Positions 12,287 through 23,440 of a stretch of 64,000 nucleotides of DNA are shown piece after piece. The first letter of the stretch is position 1. Each line of letters starts with the position of its first letter. Origin of the DNA: Ilex aquifolium. Lineage: Eukaryota; Streptophyta; Magnoliopsida; Aquifoliales; Aquifoliaceae. A model generated the notes under the pieces. The model had not been told where the DNA came from and did not search any database. It was given only the letters and a program-made list of their open reading frames with translations. The translations under genes were made by a program, and so were the position numbers. The stretch is taken from the NCBI GenBank assembly GCA_951799425.1, contig OX637392.1:33874093-33938092 (forward strand). The letters are read 5' to 3'.

Positions 12287-12470
12287 TATTATTAAAAACA
12301 CCTCTCTATTCCCCCATTGTAAACATCATATGATGGAAATGAAGAATATTCTCCAGTTATCTATTTGTAAGTTAATTTTTAGTTAATTGTATTTTGTAAT
12401 CTTACAAGTTAAGATCAAGTTATTTATTATTATTGTTATTATTATTTATTAACAATATGCATTATTTTGG

Positions 12471-12524
12471 TATATGCAACATTAGCATTATTAACATGTA
12501 TATGCAACATTAGCATTATTAACA
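12471..12524. repeat. 28-bp tandem duplication
   Basis: A 26-bp block (TATATGCAAC then ATTAGCATTATTAACA) occurs at 12471-12496 and 12499-12524. It sits just upstream of a tRNA-Met primer-site-like sequence and may belong to the viral intergenic region. Confidence 0.8.
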
Positions 12525-12528
12525 CTTT

Positions 12529-12540
12529 TGGTATCATAGC
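12529..12540 (+). other. primer-binding-site-like sequence of the endogenous pararetrovirus
   Basis: TGGTATCATAGC differs at one position from TGGTATCAGAGC, the tRNA-iMet primer site used by caulimovirids and many LTR elements. It lies about 290 bp upstream of the first viral-type open frame. It is not followed by an LTR-element body, which fits the conventional genome start of a pararetrovirus. Confidence 0.5.
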
Positions 12541-12830
12541 GGTTTGACGGTTCTTGGTTAGTTTTCTGCTGAGTTAAATTGTCTAATCTCACTCTTTGAT
12601 CAATCTCTTGCAATTCTTCTTGTCAATTTCTTATAAGCTTTGACTTTCTCTGGCACCTTACCATACTTTGCCACCCAAACTTAGGTTCTCAAGTCCTAGC
12701 GTTAGGTCCTAGAGAGAGGTAGAAGAGAAGAAAAGGACATTCGTACGAGTATGTGCATAGAAGGGTATGTTCACTTATGGAAAGAAAAACCTAAGTAAAT
12801 TTTTAAGCTGAATTAATTTAGATTTAAAAA

Positions 12831-13135
12831 ATGAGTAGGTTATTTAGATCTACTTCATCAGTTAGCTCCAAAACTTCAATTCCTTCTACACCATAAGTGG
12901 TAAATGAAGAGGAACATGAAGAGATCAAGACTTAGCAAAAGAAATCGACAATAAATGAAATTGAAAGGTATTCTTCACAAATAAGTAAACCATTTTACAC
13001 CACTCAGTCAAAATTTCCAGACGAAGATGAAGATGAAAAATTATTTAGTCTCTCCTTCAGTGACTGATATGGAAGTTAATGTAGTAAACAAACAATTGTT
13101 AACAATCAGTAAACCTTTTACTAGATATTGATAAG
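12831..13135 (+). pseudogene. endogenous pararetrovirus, N-terminal polyprotein fragment
   Basis: The frame begins at ATG 12831 with a Ser/Thr-rich start (MSRLFRSTSSVSSKTS). It continues, with stops near 12894, 12939 and 13069, into an acidic stretch. It belongs to the same insertion-split virus as the coat protein, protease and reverse transcriptase pieces further right, because these lie in order in one orientation. No movement-protein motif was recognised, so that region may be deleted or too decayed. It is interrupted at 13136 by an LTR. Confidence 0.5.
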
Positions 13136-15531
13136 TGTAACACCCCGCATTTTTCTTTTATATATGTATATAGATATATAGTAAATAATTGTTATAAAAA
13201 TGTGGATATGTGTAATGATGTAAGAATGAACTATATAGATTGTAATAGTAAGAGAAATGCTAGAGATGCATATTGATTGGGAAGTTTGAGTTTCCAAGAC
13301 ATTTAAACTTGGAAAGGGTGATTAGATGAATTTCTAAATATTTTTAGGTCAAAATAAGGTGTCCATTGAATCTGGAAGGTCGAACAACCTTGGGAGAGGT
13401 AATATGAGGTGTATTGGAAGTTAGGAAGTATTCCGGAGTGAAAACACACTTAGAGAAAATTTGGGTAAAAAGGAGTTGGGACACCTTCTAGTATTTTGAT
13501 CATAACTTTTTATCCTTATATCCAATTGATCTGAAATTTGGACAGTAGATAGTAGACATCTAGGGCTACAAAGTGTATCACATGAAAATTTTCCAATTCG
13601 ACCTCTAAATGGGTCAAAACTTCCCTGGAAGTTGAAGTATCCGAAGTGTACCGGTACGCCCGAACCAGTAGGTAAACTGTACCGGTACAACGTACCGGTA
13701 CGCCCGAAGTTTGGCACCGAAAAAGTCAGGATTTTAGTGTTTTAAAACACCCTTTTAAGCCTCATTTGACCCATTCTTCCATCCCACTCTCACCCCAAAC
13801 ATCTTAGAGCCCTAAGAGAAGAGAAAAGGAGAGAAAAACACAAAGATCTTCAGAGAGTTAACCCTTATAGAGATCAAAACCGAAATTCCTTAAGAACACC
13901 ATTCTTCTACTCTCTTCTTCTACACTTTCACTACACCCTTACCCACACCTCTTGGAATCCTAGAGAGAGTCTTAGAAAAGAATAAAGAAGGAGAAAACAC
14001 AAGATCAAAAGGGAGAAACAAAGGATTTAAGAGTGATTCAAGATCAAACCCTAGATTTCAAGAACACCAAGTAGGGGATTTCTTCTCTTTCTCTTACATT
14101 GATGTTAGGGTTAATAAATATGTATGTTTTGATTCTTAATGATATGTATTTGCTATGGCTCCATTGTTTCTTGATTCTTTTGCAATTGTTAACATGTTTT
14201 ACACAAAGTTAGGGTTGAATACCCATGAAATCTCTTTTTGGTTTGAAAAACCCTAGTTTTCAAGAGTGATGGGTTTTCCTCTTGAACTCTTCCTTTATTC
14301 TTGATTTCGAAACCATAGTGTTTTGTGTTGAGTAATAAAATGATATTGTTGTGATCTCTTGCATTTTCTTAGTTGGTTATTGAAAATGTCACATGCTTAA
14401 TTTGGGGTTTTTTTTTAGATATACTTGTAAATTGTGAAATTGGGTTTGGTATTGTATCTCTTATGAGTGTGGGATGACCATGGGTGGCCTTTGACGAGAT
14501 ACCGTAGAGTGGGTAGACGTGTGGCTTGCTCCGTGTGGGTTGGCATTTTTCCTACCACGCGTAGTGGGGTTAGTGCTTTGGTAAGACTAAACCGCTATTG
14601 CTCACGGGTGCCGTGTCAGAGGGTTAGTATACTAATTCCTGGGTTGGATACGTCACTGCCATTGGTATGGTATACGCCCTTCCTAAAGGATGGATATCTT
14701 TGATAAGATTTGTGTGGGTGTGTGTGGGCTAGATATTACTCAATGTGTTGATTCATGGGGTTTGCCTACATCATGTTTGAGATACATATACATATGGTTA
14801 TGAAATATTCAATTTATGGATTATTGTATTATTGTGGTAAATGTTTACCTACAAGAACTTGTGGGAGTATGGGATTCCACAAGGTCTTGTGGGAAAAAAT
14901 GGTTTATATTTTGGGAAATGGATATGTATTGGATCTTGGTTTCTTTTATTGTTCATTTAAATTACTGTTGCTACTTAAACTTGAGATCCATTCTAAAATG
15001 TCCCTGTTTTACTTCAAAGATTATGTATGCTATGTTGTAAAATGAGACCGACCATTTTATATATGCTTTTCTAAACCTTGTATGAGTTTGGGAAGATTTT
15101 GCTACAGAGCTTCGTGCTCACCCCCTACAGTTAAAAATTTTCAGATTTGGTGCTAGAGGAGAATCTCGGAGTTGACGAGCCGGGGTATTGGGAGGCCCCA
15201 CCCGAGGGGAATCTAGATCCCGAGGTGGACCTGTAGAGACATAGCTTCTTTTGTACTAGACTTGAGAATTTATTTTGAAATCATGTGAAGTTTAGTTTTC
15301 TTTTGTTATTTCGCTGCTAAGTTACGTTTGATCCTTGAGATGTAAATGTCATAGTGTGGCATATTCTTTTGATATTGTGGTCATAGCTTGGCTTATTCTT
15401 TTGGGATGATATTGTAAATTCTATGGATGATGAATGGAAAATTTTTCTTATTGATGGATTATCTTAGTGCTCTTATTATGTAAATGGTTTTAGAATGTAA
15501 TGTCGTTCATGGTGGTTTTTGGGGTGTTACA
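13136..15531 (+). mobile_element. family A solo LTR (Tekay/Del-like), 2,396 bp
   Basis: It begins TGTAACACCCCGC and ends GGGGTGTTACA. It is flanked by perfect 5-bp duplications ATAAG (13131-13135 and 15532-15536). It is homologous to the six array LTRs; for example the block starting GTGTGGGATGACCATGGG is at 14467 here and 17124 in the array. It is clearly more diverged and lacks the roughly 130-bp GAGCTCCCC module found near 18110. It carries three GTACCGGTAC palindromes. It has no internal region. Confidence 0.9.
13648..13701. repeat. GTACCGGTAC palindromes, three copies
   Basis: Perfect 10-bp palindromes at 13648-13657, 13679-13688 and 13692-13701, about 510-565 bp into the LTR. The array LTRs have the same motif at the same relative place. 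Confidence 0.9.
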
Positions 15532-15536
15532 ATAAG

Positions 15537-16013
15537 TTACACACATAATTCAAGTCAATAGAAAATAAGGTCAAAAGATGAGAATTTCGATGTAAATATA
15601 GTGAACATAGGCAAGATAAAATAATTTCTAAATGGACAAAGTTCATAAAAGAAATAGGACGTGAAATCCATTTCTTTGATTTTTTAGAAAATTATACAAA
15701 TCAGTTAACGTAATATGAAAACATCAATGGAAGAGAAAATATATTACCACAGTATCTTCTAGTCATCCTTCAACAAAAACCATACTAATTAACCACAATA
15801 GTTCTGAAGTCACAACCTTACCATTCAAGTTACCCTCATGTACTGAACCTCAAAAAAGAATAATTGAGCAAAACAACTTTACCAATTAATGCTTAAAAAT
15901 AATCGGTAAAAAGTTAGACAAAATAGAAAATAAAATTCATAATATAAAACCATTAACTAGTAAACAATTAGAAAGATATTTAATCCAGTTACCAGAAAAT
16001 AGAAGTAAAATTA
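15537..16013 (+). pseudogene. endogenous pararetrovirus fragment between MP and CP regions
   Basis: Continuation of the viral sequence after the solo LTR. It is AT-rich and lysine/asparagine-rich, with frames changing. One frame near 15700-15990 contains a heptad-like stretch (IIGKKLDKIENKIHNIK), which resembles the helical segment ahead of the coat protein in florendovirus- or petuvirus-like caulimovirids. Stops and frameshifts prevent translation. It is interrupted at 16014 by the LTR array. Assignment rests on position and composition more than on hard motifs. Confidence 0.5.
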
Positions 16014-18251
16014 TGTAAACCCCCACATGTTATATTAATATAGTAATGTACTTGTGTATTATTCTCATATGTGTAGGGACGGTAGAAATAAAAAACTAGA
16101 GATGCAAATTGATTGGGAAATTTAAGTTTCGAAGGTGTGTAAACTTGAGAAGAGGGATTATGGAAGTTTCTAAATATTGTTAGGTCAAAATAAGTTCTCC
16201 ATTGAATCCGGAAGGTTGAAAAACATTGGGAGATGTATTATGGGGTGTATTGGAAGCTAGGAAGTATTCCGGAGTGAAAACACACTTAGAGAGAATTTGG
16301 GTAAAAAGAGATCTTGGACACTTCTTAGTATTTTGGTCATAACTTTTTATCCTTATATCCAATTGATCCGAAATTTGGACAGTAGGTATTAGACATCTAG
16401 GGCTACAAAGTTGTATTTCATGAAACGTTTCCAATTCTACCTCTAAATGGGTCAAAACTTCCCTGGAAGTAGAAAGAAAAATCTGGCAGTCAAACCGCAC
16501 CGGTACGCCCGGAAGAAAATCCGATATTTTGAACAGTAAATGTCGGGTTTTGGCTCAAAACCTAGCACTATAAATACCTCAAAACATCTCTTTAGCCTCA
16601 TTACTCCACTCCTAACCCTAGAAACACTTAGAGAGAAAGAAAGGAAGAGAAAAACTCAAGATCAAAGGGGAAAAACACAAGATTTAAGGGTGATTCAAGA
16701 TTCAAGCCCTAGATTTCAAGAACATTAGGTAGGGGATTTCTTCTCTTTCTCTTAAATTGAGGTTAGGGCTTATGTATATATGTATGTTTTGCTCTAAATG
16801 TTATATATATGATATGAAATCATCATCTCTTAGTCTTTTGGGCAAAGATTACATGTTTTTAACAAAGCTAGGGTTGATTACCCATGAAATCTCTTTTTGT
16901 GTTTCAAAACCCTAGTTTTTGGAGAGGATGGATTTTCTTCTTAAATTCTTCATTTATTATTGATTTTGAAACCATAGTGCTTTGTGTAGAGTAATAAAAG
17001 GATGTTGTGGTGATCTCTTGTATTTTTGTAATTGTTTATTGAAATTGTCATGTGATAAATTTTGGGGTTTTTAAGATATACTTGTAAATTGTGAAATTGG
17101 GTTTGGTATTGTATCTCTTATGAGTGTGGGATGACCATGGGTGGCCTTTGACGAGATATCGTAGAGTGGGTAGACGTGTTGCTTGCTCCGTGTGGGTTGT
17201 CATTTTTCCTACCACTCGTAGTGGGGTTAGTGCTTTGGTAAGACTAAACCGTTATTGCTCAGGGGTGCCATGTCAAAGGGTTAGTATACTAATACCTGGG
17301 TTGGATACGTCACTGCCATTGGTATGGCATACACCCTTCCTAAAGGATGGATATCTTTGATAAGATTTGTGTGGGTGTGTGCGGGCTAGATATTACTCAA
17401 TGTGCTGATTCATGGGGTTTGCCTCACATCATGTTTGAGATACATATACATATGATTGTGGGATACTCAAGTTATGGATTATTGGATTATTGTGGAAAAT
17501 GATTACCTACAAGAACTTGCGGGAGTATGGGATTCCACAAGGTCTTGTGGGAAAATGGTTTATATTTTGGGAAATGGATATGTGTTGGATCTTGGTTTCT
17601 TTTACTGTTCATTTAAATTACTGTTGCTACTTAAACTTGAGATCCATTCTAAAATGTCCATGTTTTACTTCAAAGATTATATATGCTATTTGTGAAATGA
17701 GACCGGCCATTTTATATGCTTTTATAAACCTTGTTCGAGTTTGGGAGGAATGTTGCTACTGAGCTTAGTGCTCACCCCCTACAAACAACATATTTCAGGT
17801 CTTTGTCTAGAGGAGGAGCTCGGAACTAACGAGCCGGGACATTGGGAAGCTCCCATAGAAGGGAACGTAGATCCCGAGGGAGACGCTTAGTGTTCTATTT
17901 TCCTTTGTGATAAACTAGGAAGTTCCTTTTGAGGCAATGTAAAGTCTAACATTATTTTTATGTTTCCGCTGCCAAATGTAATTTAATTCTTTTGGGATGT
18001 AGATGCCATTGTTTGGCATATTCTTTTGGATAATGTTGTAAGTATTTTTATGAATCAATGGACCCGGTGTGGTCAATATAGTATAATTGCACAGGTTGTG
18101 TTTTGGGTAGAGCTCCCCGAATAAAGGAGACTCTGCCCAAATTTTGTTAAATTAAGAACCCCCTGTTATTTATGGATTTTTATTAGTTGCTCTCATGGTA
18201 TAAATGGTTTTAGAATGTAATGCCATCCAGGGTGGTATTTGGGGCGTTACA
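16014..18251 (+). mobile_element. family A array LTR 1, 2,238 bp
   Basis: Leftmost LTR, from TGTAAACCCCC to GGGGCGTTACA. It is 47 bp shorter than LTR 2. The difference falls in the palindrome region, where it keeps a single degenerate copy (GCACCGGTAC, 16497-16506) against three in LTRs 2-5. It carries the GAGCTCCCC module near 18110. Confidence 0.9.
16569..16576 (+). promoter_or_regulatory. TATA box of LTR 1
   Basis: CACTATAAATACC, about 555 bp into the LTR and 63 bp after the degenerate palindrome. It is conserved in all six array LTRs. Confidence 0.6.
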
Positions 18252-18256
18252 GATTT

Positions 18257-18268
18257 TGGTATCAGAGC
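18257..18268 (+). other. primer binding site, unit 1 (tRNA-iMet)
   Basis: TGGTATCAGAGC, a perfect complement of the initiator tRNA-Met 3' end, five bases after the LTR. Confidence 0.9.
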
Positions 18269-18279
18269 CTAGGCTTTAG

Positions 18280-21086
18280 GTCTTACATGGGAGCTGTAGG
18301 TTATGGATTACCACTAGAGATGTAGGTTTAGAGTTGAAGGAGCTAAGGAAGCAGTTGGACCATTTGTTGAATATTGGGTTTATCCGTTTGAGTACTTTAC
18401 CTTGGGGAGCCCCGGTCCTCTTTGTGAAAAAGCATGACGAAACACTTCGTTTATGCACAGATTACCGAAGCTTGAATCGAGTGACAGTAAAGAATAGATA
18501 TTCGTTGCCACGGATTGATGACTTATTTGATCAGCTGAGGGGTTCTAAGTATTACACCAAGATTGACCTTCGCACAGGGTACCATCAACTGCGGATCAGA
18601 GAGGAGGATATTCCTAAGACTGCTTTCCGTACTAGGTATGGTCATTTTGAGTATACGGTGATGCCGTTCGGATTGACTAATGCACCAGTAGCCTTCATGG
18701 ATTTGATGCATAGGGTATTCCGTCCGTACCTTTTTCAATTTGTCATCGTGTTTATTGATGACATATTGATTTATTCACGGACTCAAGAGGAACATGCATG
18801 TCATCTCTCTATTGTGTTACAGACATTGAGAGAACATAAGTTATATGCTAAGATGAGTAAATGCGAGTTTTGGATGAAGGAAGTAAAATTCTTGGGTCAT
18901 GTTGTGTCCGAGCAAGGGGTAGCTGTTGATCCCGCAAAGATTGAGGCCGTGATGAAATGGGAACCACCGAAGAATGTGACCGAGATACGTAGCTTCTTGG
19001 GTTTAGCAGGTTACTACCAGAGGTTCGTAGAAGGGTTCTCAAAGCTTGCGATGCCGATGACTCGCCTTACAAAGAAGGGAGAAAAATTCGTGTGGACTCA
19101 AGCATGTGAGCTAGCCTTTCGCACCTTGAAGGAGAAGTTGACGACGGCTCCTGTCCTCATTATTCCGAACAGTGGGGAAGAATACGATGTTTACACCGAT
19201 GCTTCACTACGAGGCTTGGGATGCGTGTTAATGTAAGGAGGCAAGGTAGTTGCATATGGCTCAAGGCAACTCAAGATCCATGAGCAGAACTATCCCACCC
19301 ATGACTTAGAGCTTGCCGCGGTGGTCTTTGCTCTTAAGTTGTGGAGGTGTTATTTGTATGGAGAGAAATTCAAAGTGTTCTCTGACCATAAGAGCCTCAA
19401 ATATATCTTCACGCAGAAGGATTTGAATCTCCGCCAAAGAAGGTGGATTGAGATTTAGAAGACTACGATTTCACGCTCAATTACCATCCGGGGAAAGCCA
19501 ATGTAGTCGCCGATGCACTTAGCCGAAAGTCTTGGGGTGAACTCAATGTTCTTACAAGTAAATGGAAGTTGAAGGATGCCCTTGGAGATTTTGATCTATG
19601 GGTTGGAGAAGATGGATCCCGACCATGTTTGTTCAACCTTGTGGCTCAACCTACTCTCCAACGTAGGGTTGCGGAATTGCAATGCTTGGATCCTGAATTA
19701 GCGTTGATTCGAGGTAAATTGGAAAATGGAGAAACTATGGAGGGTTGGTCTTTGAGAAACGGAGAATTGAGACATGGGGAGAAGCTATGCGTTCCCGATG
19801 ATTCGTCCCTAAAGGAGGAGATACTTGGTGAGTGTCATCGCTCTAAGTTTGCTATCCACCCCGGTAGCACAAAAATGTATAGGGACATGAAGCGCCAATA
19901 TTGGTGGAAGGGAATGAAGAAGGATGTGGCAAGGTTCATAGCACGATGTGCGGTGTGCCAGCAAGTGAAGATCGAACATCAAAAGCCAGGAGGATTACTA
20001 CAGTCTTTGCCTATCCCAGAGTGGAAGTGGGATCACATCACCATGGATTTCGTGTCGGGTTTACCATGGACGTCGCGTGGGCATAATGCAGTATGGATTA
20101 TTGTGGATAGACTAACCAAGTCCGCTCATTTTTTGGGTATGAAGACCACGGACACATTCAAGACTTTGAGCAAGTTGTATATTCGCGAGATTGTTAGATT
20201 GCATGGGGTTCCACTCTCGATTGTTTCGGATCGTGATTCCCGTTTCGTGGTGAAATTTTGGCAAAGTCTACAACGAGCTATGGGGACAGAGTTGCACTTT
20301 AGCACCGCCTTTCATCCCCAAACGGATGGCCAATCCGAGAGGGTGATCCAGATTCTAGAAGACATGTTACGTGCTTGTGTGATGGACTTCAAGGGAGGTT
20401 GGAGCGACCATTTGCCATTGGTGGAATTTGCATACAACAACAGCTATCAGGCAAGTATTGGGATGGCACCCTATGAGGCCTTGTATGGAAGACCTTGTAG
20501 GTCACCGACTTGTTGGCTAGAAGCTGGAGAGAGTAGCTTATTTGGGCCAGAGATCGTGCGGGAGACTACGGAGAAGATTCAACTTATCCGGGAGAGGTTA
20601 CGCACGGCACAAAGTAGACAGAAAAGCTATGCGGATTGAAGACGGAGACCATTGGAATTCCAAGAGGGGGACTATGCATTCCTCAAAGTTTCGCCCAAGA
20701 AAGGAGTATTTAGATTCGGCAAGAAGGTTAAGTTAGCTCCAAGATATACCGGGCCATTTGAAGTGATCAAAGTTGTGGGCAAAGCGGCGTATCAGTTGCG
20801 GTTACCAGCTCAGTTGTCTGGGGTACATGACGTGTTCCATGTGTCGATGTTGAGAAAGTGTCAATCGGATGCAACGCTGGTCGTGGACTTGGAAGATATT
20901 GAAATTCAAGACGGAGCAACCTATGAAGAACAACCGTTGAAGATTCTCAACGCCAAAGAGAAGGTGCTCCGCAACAAAGTCATCCGACTAGTGAAGGTTT
21001 TGTGGCAACACCATGGAGTGGAAGAAGCTACTTGGGAACCGGAGCTAGAAATACGAGAGAAGTACCTGCACATATTCGCTACTTGA
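18280..21086 (+). pseudogene. unit 1 pol remnant: RT, RNase H, integrase, chromodomain-like tail
   Basis: Starting about 10 bp after the primer site, the frame enters reverse transcriptase directly ([13 protein letters not shown]). Gag, protease and the RT N-terminus are therefore deleted. In the open part at 18334-19236, RT motifs are KIDL (Asp at residue 78), MPFGLTNAP and FIDD (142-143). RNase H begins with YTDAS and is cut by TAA at 19234-19236. A single-base loss near 19453 puts TAG at 19456 and shifts the frame. The frame 19455-20639 holds integrase: zinc-binding His90, His97, Cys127 and Cys130, then catalytic Asp160, Asp221 and Glu257 (D-x35-E), counted from 19569. TGA at 20637-20639 cuts off a C-terminal part (20640-21086) ending in a chromodomain-like LVKVLWQHHGVEEATWEPE stretch typical of Tekay-type chromoviruses. 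Both stops can arise by C-to-T change (CAA to TAA, CGA to TGA). Confidence 0.9.
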
Positions 21087-21114
21087 GGTAAGTTTCGAGG
21101 ACGAAAATTTTTTT

Positions 21115-21127
21115 AAGGGGGGTGGAT
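21115..21127 (+). other. polypurine tract, unit 1
   Basis: AAGGGGGGTGGAT directly before the LTR start, the usual plus-strand priming site. Confidence 0.85.
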
Positions 21128-21608
21128 TGTAAACCCCCACGTGTTATATTAATATAGTAATGTACTTGTGTAGTATTCTCATATGTGTAGGGACGGTAGG
21201 AATAAAAAACTAGAGATGCAAATTGATTGGGAAGTAAGTTTCGAAGGTGTGTAAACTTGAGAAGAGGGATTATGAAAGTTTCTAAATATTGTTAGGTCAA
21301 AATAAGTTCTCCATTGAATCCGGAAGGTCGAAAAACATTGGGAGAGGTATTATGGGGTGTATTGGAAGCTAGGACGTATTCCGGAGTGAAAACACACTTA
21401 GAGAGAAATTGGGTAAAAAGAGATCTTGGACACTGCTTAGTATTTTGGTCATAACTTTTTATCCTTATACCCAATTGATTTGAAATTTGGACAGTAGTTA
21501 TTAGACATCTAGGGCTACAAAAGTGTATTTCATGAAAATTGTCCAATTCGACCTCTAAATTAGTCAAAACTGCCCTGGAAATAGAAACAAAAATCTGGCA
21601 GTCAAACC

Positions 21609-21663
21609 GTACCGGTACGCCGTACCGGTACACCTGACTCCAGTAGCTAAACCGTACCGGTAC
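21609..21663. repeat. GTACCGGTAC palindromes, three copies, LTR 2
   Basis: Perfect 10-bp palindromes 66-120 bp upstream of the LTR TATA box. Equivalent arrays occur at 26770-26824 (LTR 3), 31930-31984 (LTR 4) and 37091-37145 (LTR 5). Confidence 0.9.
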
Positions 21664-21728
21664 GCCGTCCAGTAGAAAATTCGATATTTTGAACAGTAAA
21701 TGTCGGGTTTTGGCTCAAAACCTAGCAC

Positions 21729-21736
21729 TATAAATA
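21729..21736 (+). promoter_or_regulatory. TATA box of LTR 2
   Basis: CACTATAAATACC, same context as in LTR 1. Confidence 0.6.
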
Positions 21737-23417
21737 CCTCAAAACATCTCTTTAGCCTCATTACTCCACTCCTAACCCTAGAAACACTTAGAGAGAAAGA
21801 AAGGAAGAGAAAAACTCAAGATCAAAGGGGAAAAACACAAGATTTAAGGGTGATTCAAGATTCAAGCCCTAGATTTCAAGAACATTAGGTAGGGAATTTC
21901 TTCTCTTTCTCTTACATTGAGGTTAGGGCTTATGTATATATGTATGTTTTGCTCTAAATGTTATATATATGATATGAAATCATCATCTCTTAGTCTTTTG
22001 GGCAAAGATTACATGTTTTTAACAAAGTTAGGGTTGATTACCCATGATATCTTTTTTTTTTGTTTCAAAACCCTAGTTTTTGGAGAGGATGGATTTTCTT
22101 CTTAAATTCTTCATTTATTATTGATTTTGAAACCATAGTGCTTTGTGTTGAGTAATAAAAGGATGTTGTAGTGATCTCTTGTATTTTTGTAATTGTTTAT
22201 TGAAATTGTCATGTGATAAATTTTGGGGTTTTTAAGATATACTTGTAAATTGTGAAATTGGGTTTGGTATTGTATCTCTTATGAGTGTGGGATGACCATG
22301 GGTGGCCTTTGACGAGATATCGTAGAGTGAGTAGACGTGTTGCTTGCTCCGTGTGGGTTGTCATTTTTCCTACCACTCGTAGTGGGGTTAGTGCTTTGGT
22401 AAGACTAAACCGCTATTGCTCAGGGGTGCCGTGTCAAAGGGTTAGTATACTAATACCTGGGTTGGATACGTCACTGCCATTGGTATGGCATACACCCTTC
22501 CTAAAGGATGGATATCTTTGATAAGATTTGTGTGGGTGTGTGCGGGCTAGATATTACTCAATGTGTTGATTCATGGGGTTTGCCTCACATCATGTTTGAG
22601 ATACATATACATATGATTGTGGGATACTCAAGTTATGGATTATTGGATTATTGTGGAAAATGGTTACCTACAAGAACTTGTGGGAGTATGGGATTCCACA
22701 AGGTCTTGTGGGAAAATGGTTTATATTTTGGGAAATGGATATGTGTTGGATCTTGGTTTCTTTTACTGTTCATTTAAATTACTGTTGCTACTTAAACTTG
22801 AGATCCATTCTAAAATGTCCATGTTTTACTTCAAAGATTATATATGCTATTTGTGAAATGAGACCGGCCATTTTATATGCTTTTATAAACCTTGTTCGAG
22901 TTTGGGAGGAATGTTGCTACTGAGCTTAGTGCTCACCCCCTACAAACAACATATTTCAGGTCTTTGTCTAGAGGAGGAGCTCGGAACTAACGAGCCGGGA
23001 CATTGGGAAGCTCCCATAGAAGGGAACGTAGATCCCGAGGGAGACGCTTAGTGTTCTATTTTCCTTTGTGATAAACTAGGAAGTTCCTTTTGAGGCAATG
23101 TAAAGTCTAACATTATTTTTATGTTTCCGCTGCCAAATGTAATTTAATTCTTTTGGGATGTAGATGCCATTGTTTGGCATATTCTTTTGGATAATGTTGT
23201 AAGTATTTTTATGAATCAATGGACCCGGTGTGGTCAATATAGTATAATTGCACAGGTTGTGTTTTGGGTAGAGCTCCCCGAATAAAGGAGACTCTGCCCA
23301 AATTTTGTTAAATTAAGAACCCCCTGTTATTTATGGATTTTTATTAGTTGCTCTCATGGTATAAATGGTTTTAGAATGTAATGCCATCCAGGGTGGTATT
23401 TGGGGCGTTACAGATTT

Positions 23418-23429
23418 TGGTATCAGAGC
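23418..23429 (+). other. primer binding site, unit 2 (tRNA-iMet)
   Basis: TGGTATCAGAGC, five bases after LTR 2. Confidence 0.9.
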
Positions 23430-23440
23430 CTAGGCTTTAG

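Larger units (their letters stand above)
21128..23412 (+). mobile_element. family A array LTR 2, 2,285 bp
   Basis: It carries three perfect GTACCGGTAC palindromes (21609-21618, 21622-21631, 21654-21663). Diagnostic variants shared with LTR 4 include a T-run after CCCATGATATC (22045) and GTAGAGTGAGTAG (22323). Confidence 0.9.

Noticed and set aside
14467..14703. 78-residue open frame present in all seven family A LTRs (also at 17124, 22285, 27445, 32606, 37766, 42914)
   Set aside because: It starts at GTG rather than ATG and resembles no protein I know. Its conservation is explained by recent common ancestry of the LTRs.
18523..19042. Minus-strand frames opposite reverse transcriptase, repeated in every unit
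   Set aside because: Antisense shadows of the RT coding frame, without their own motifs.
18334..19236. 300-residue RT frame as an intact gene
   Set aside because: It begins mid-domain at TTG with the N-terminus deleted, and ends in a premature TAA within RNase H.
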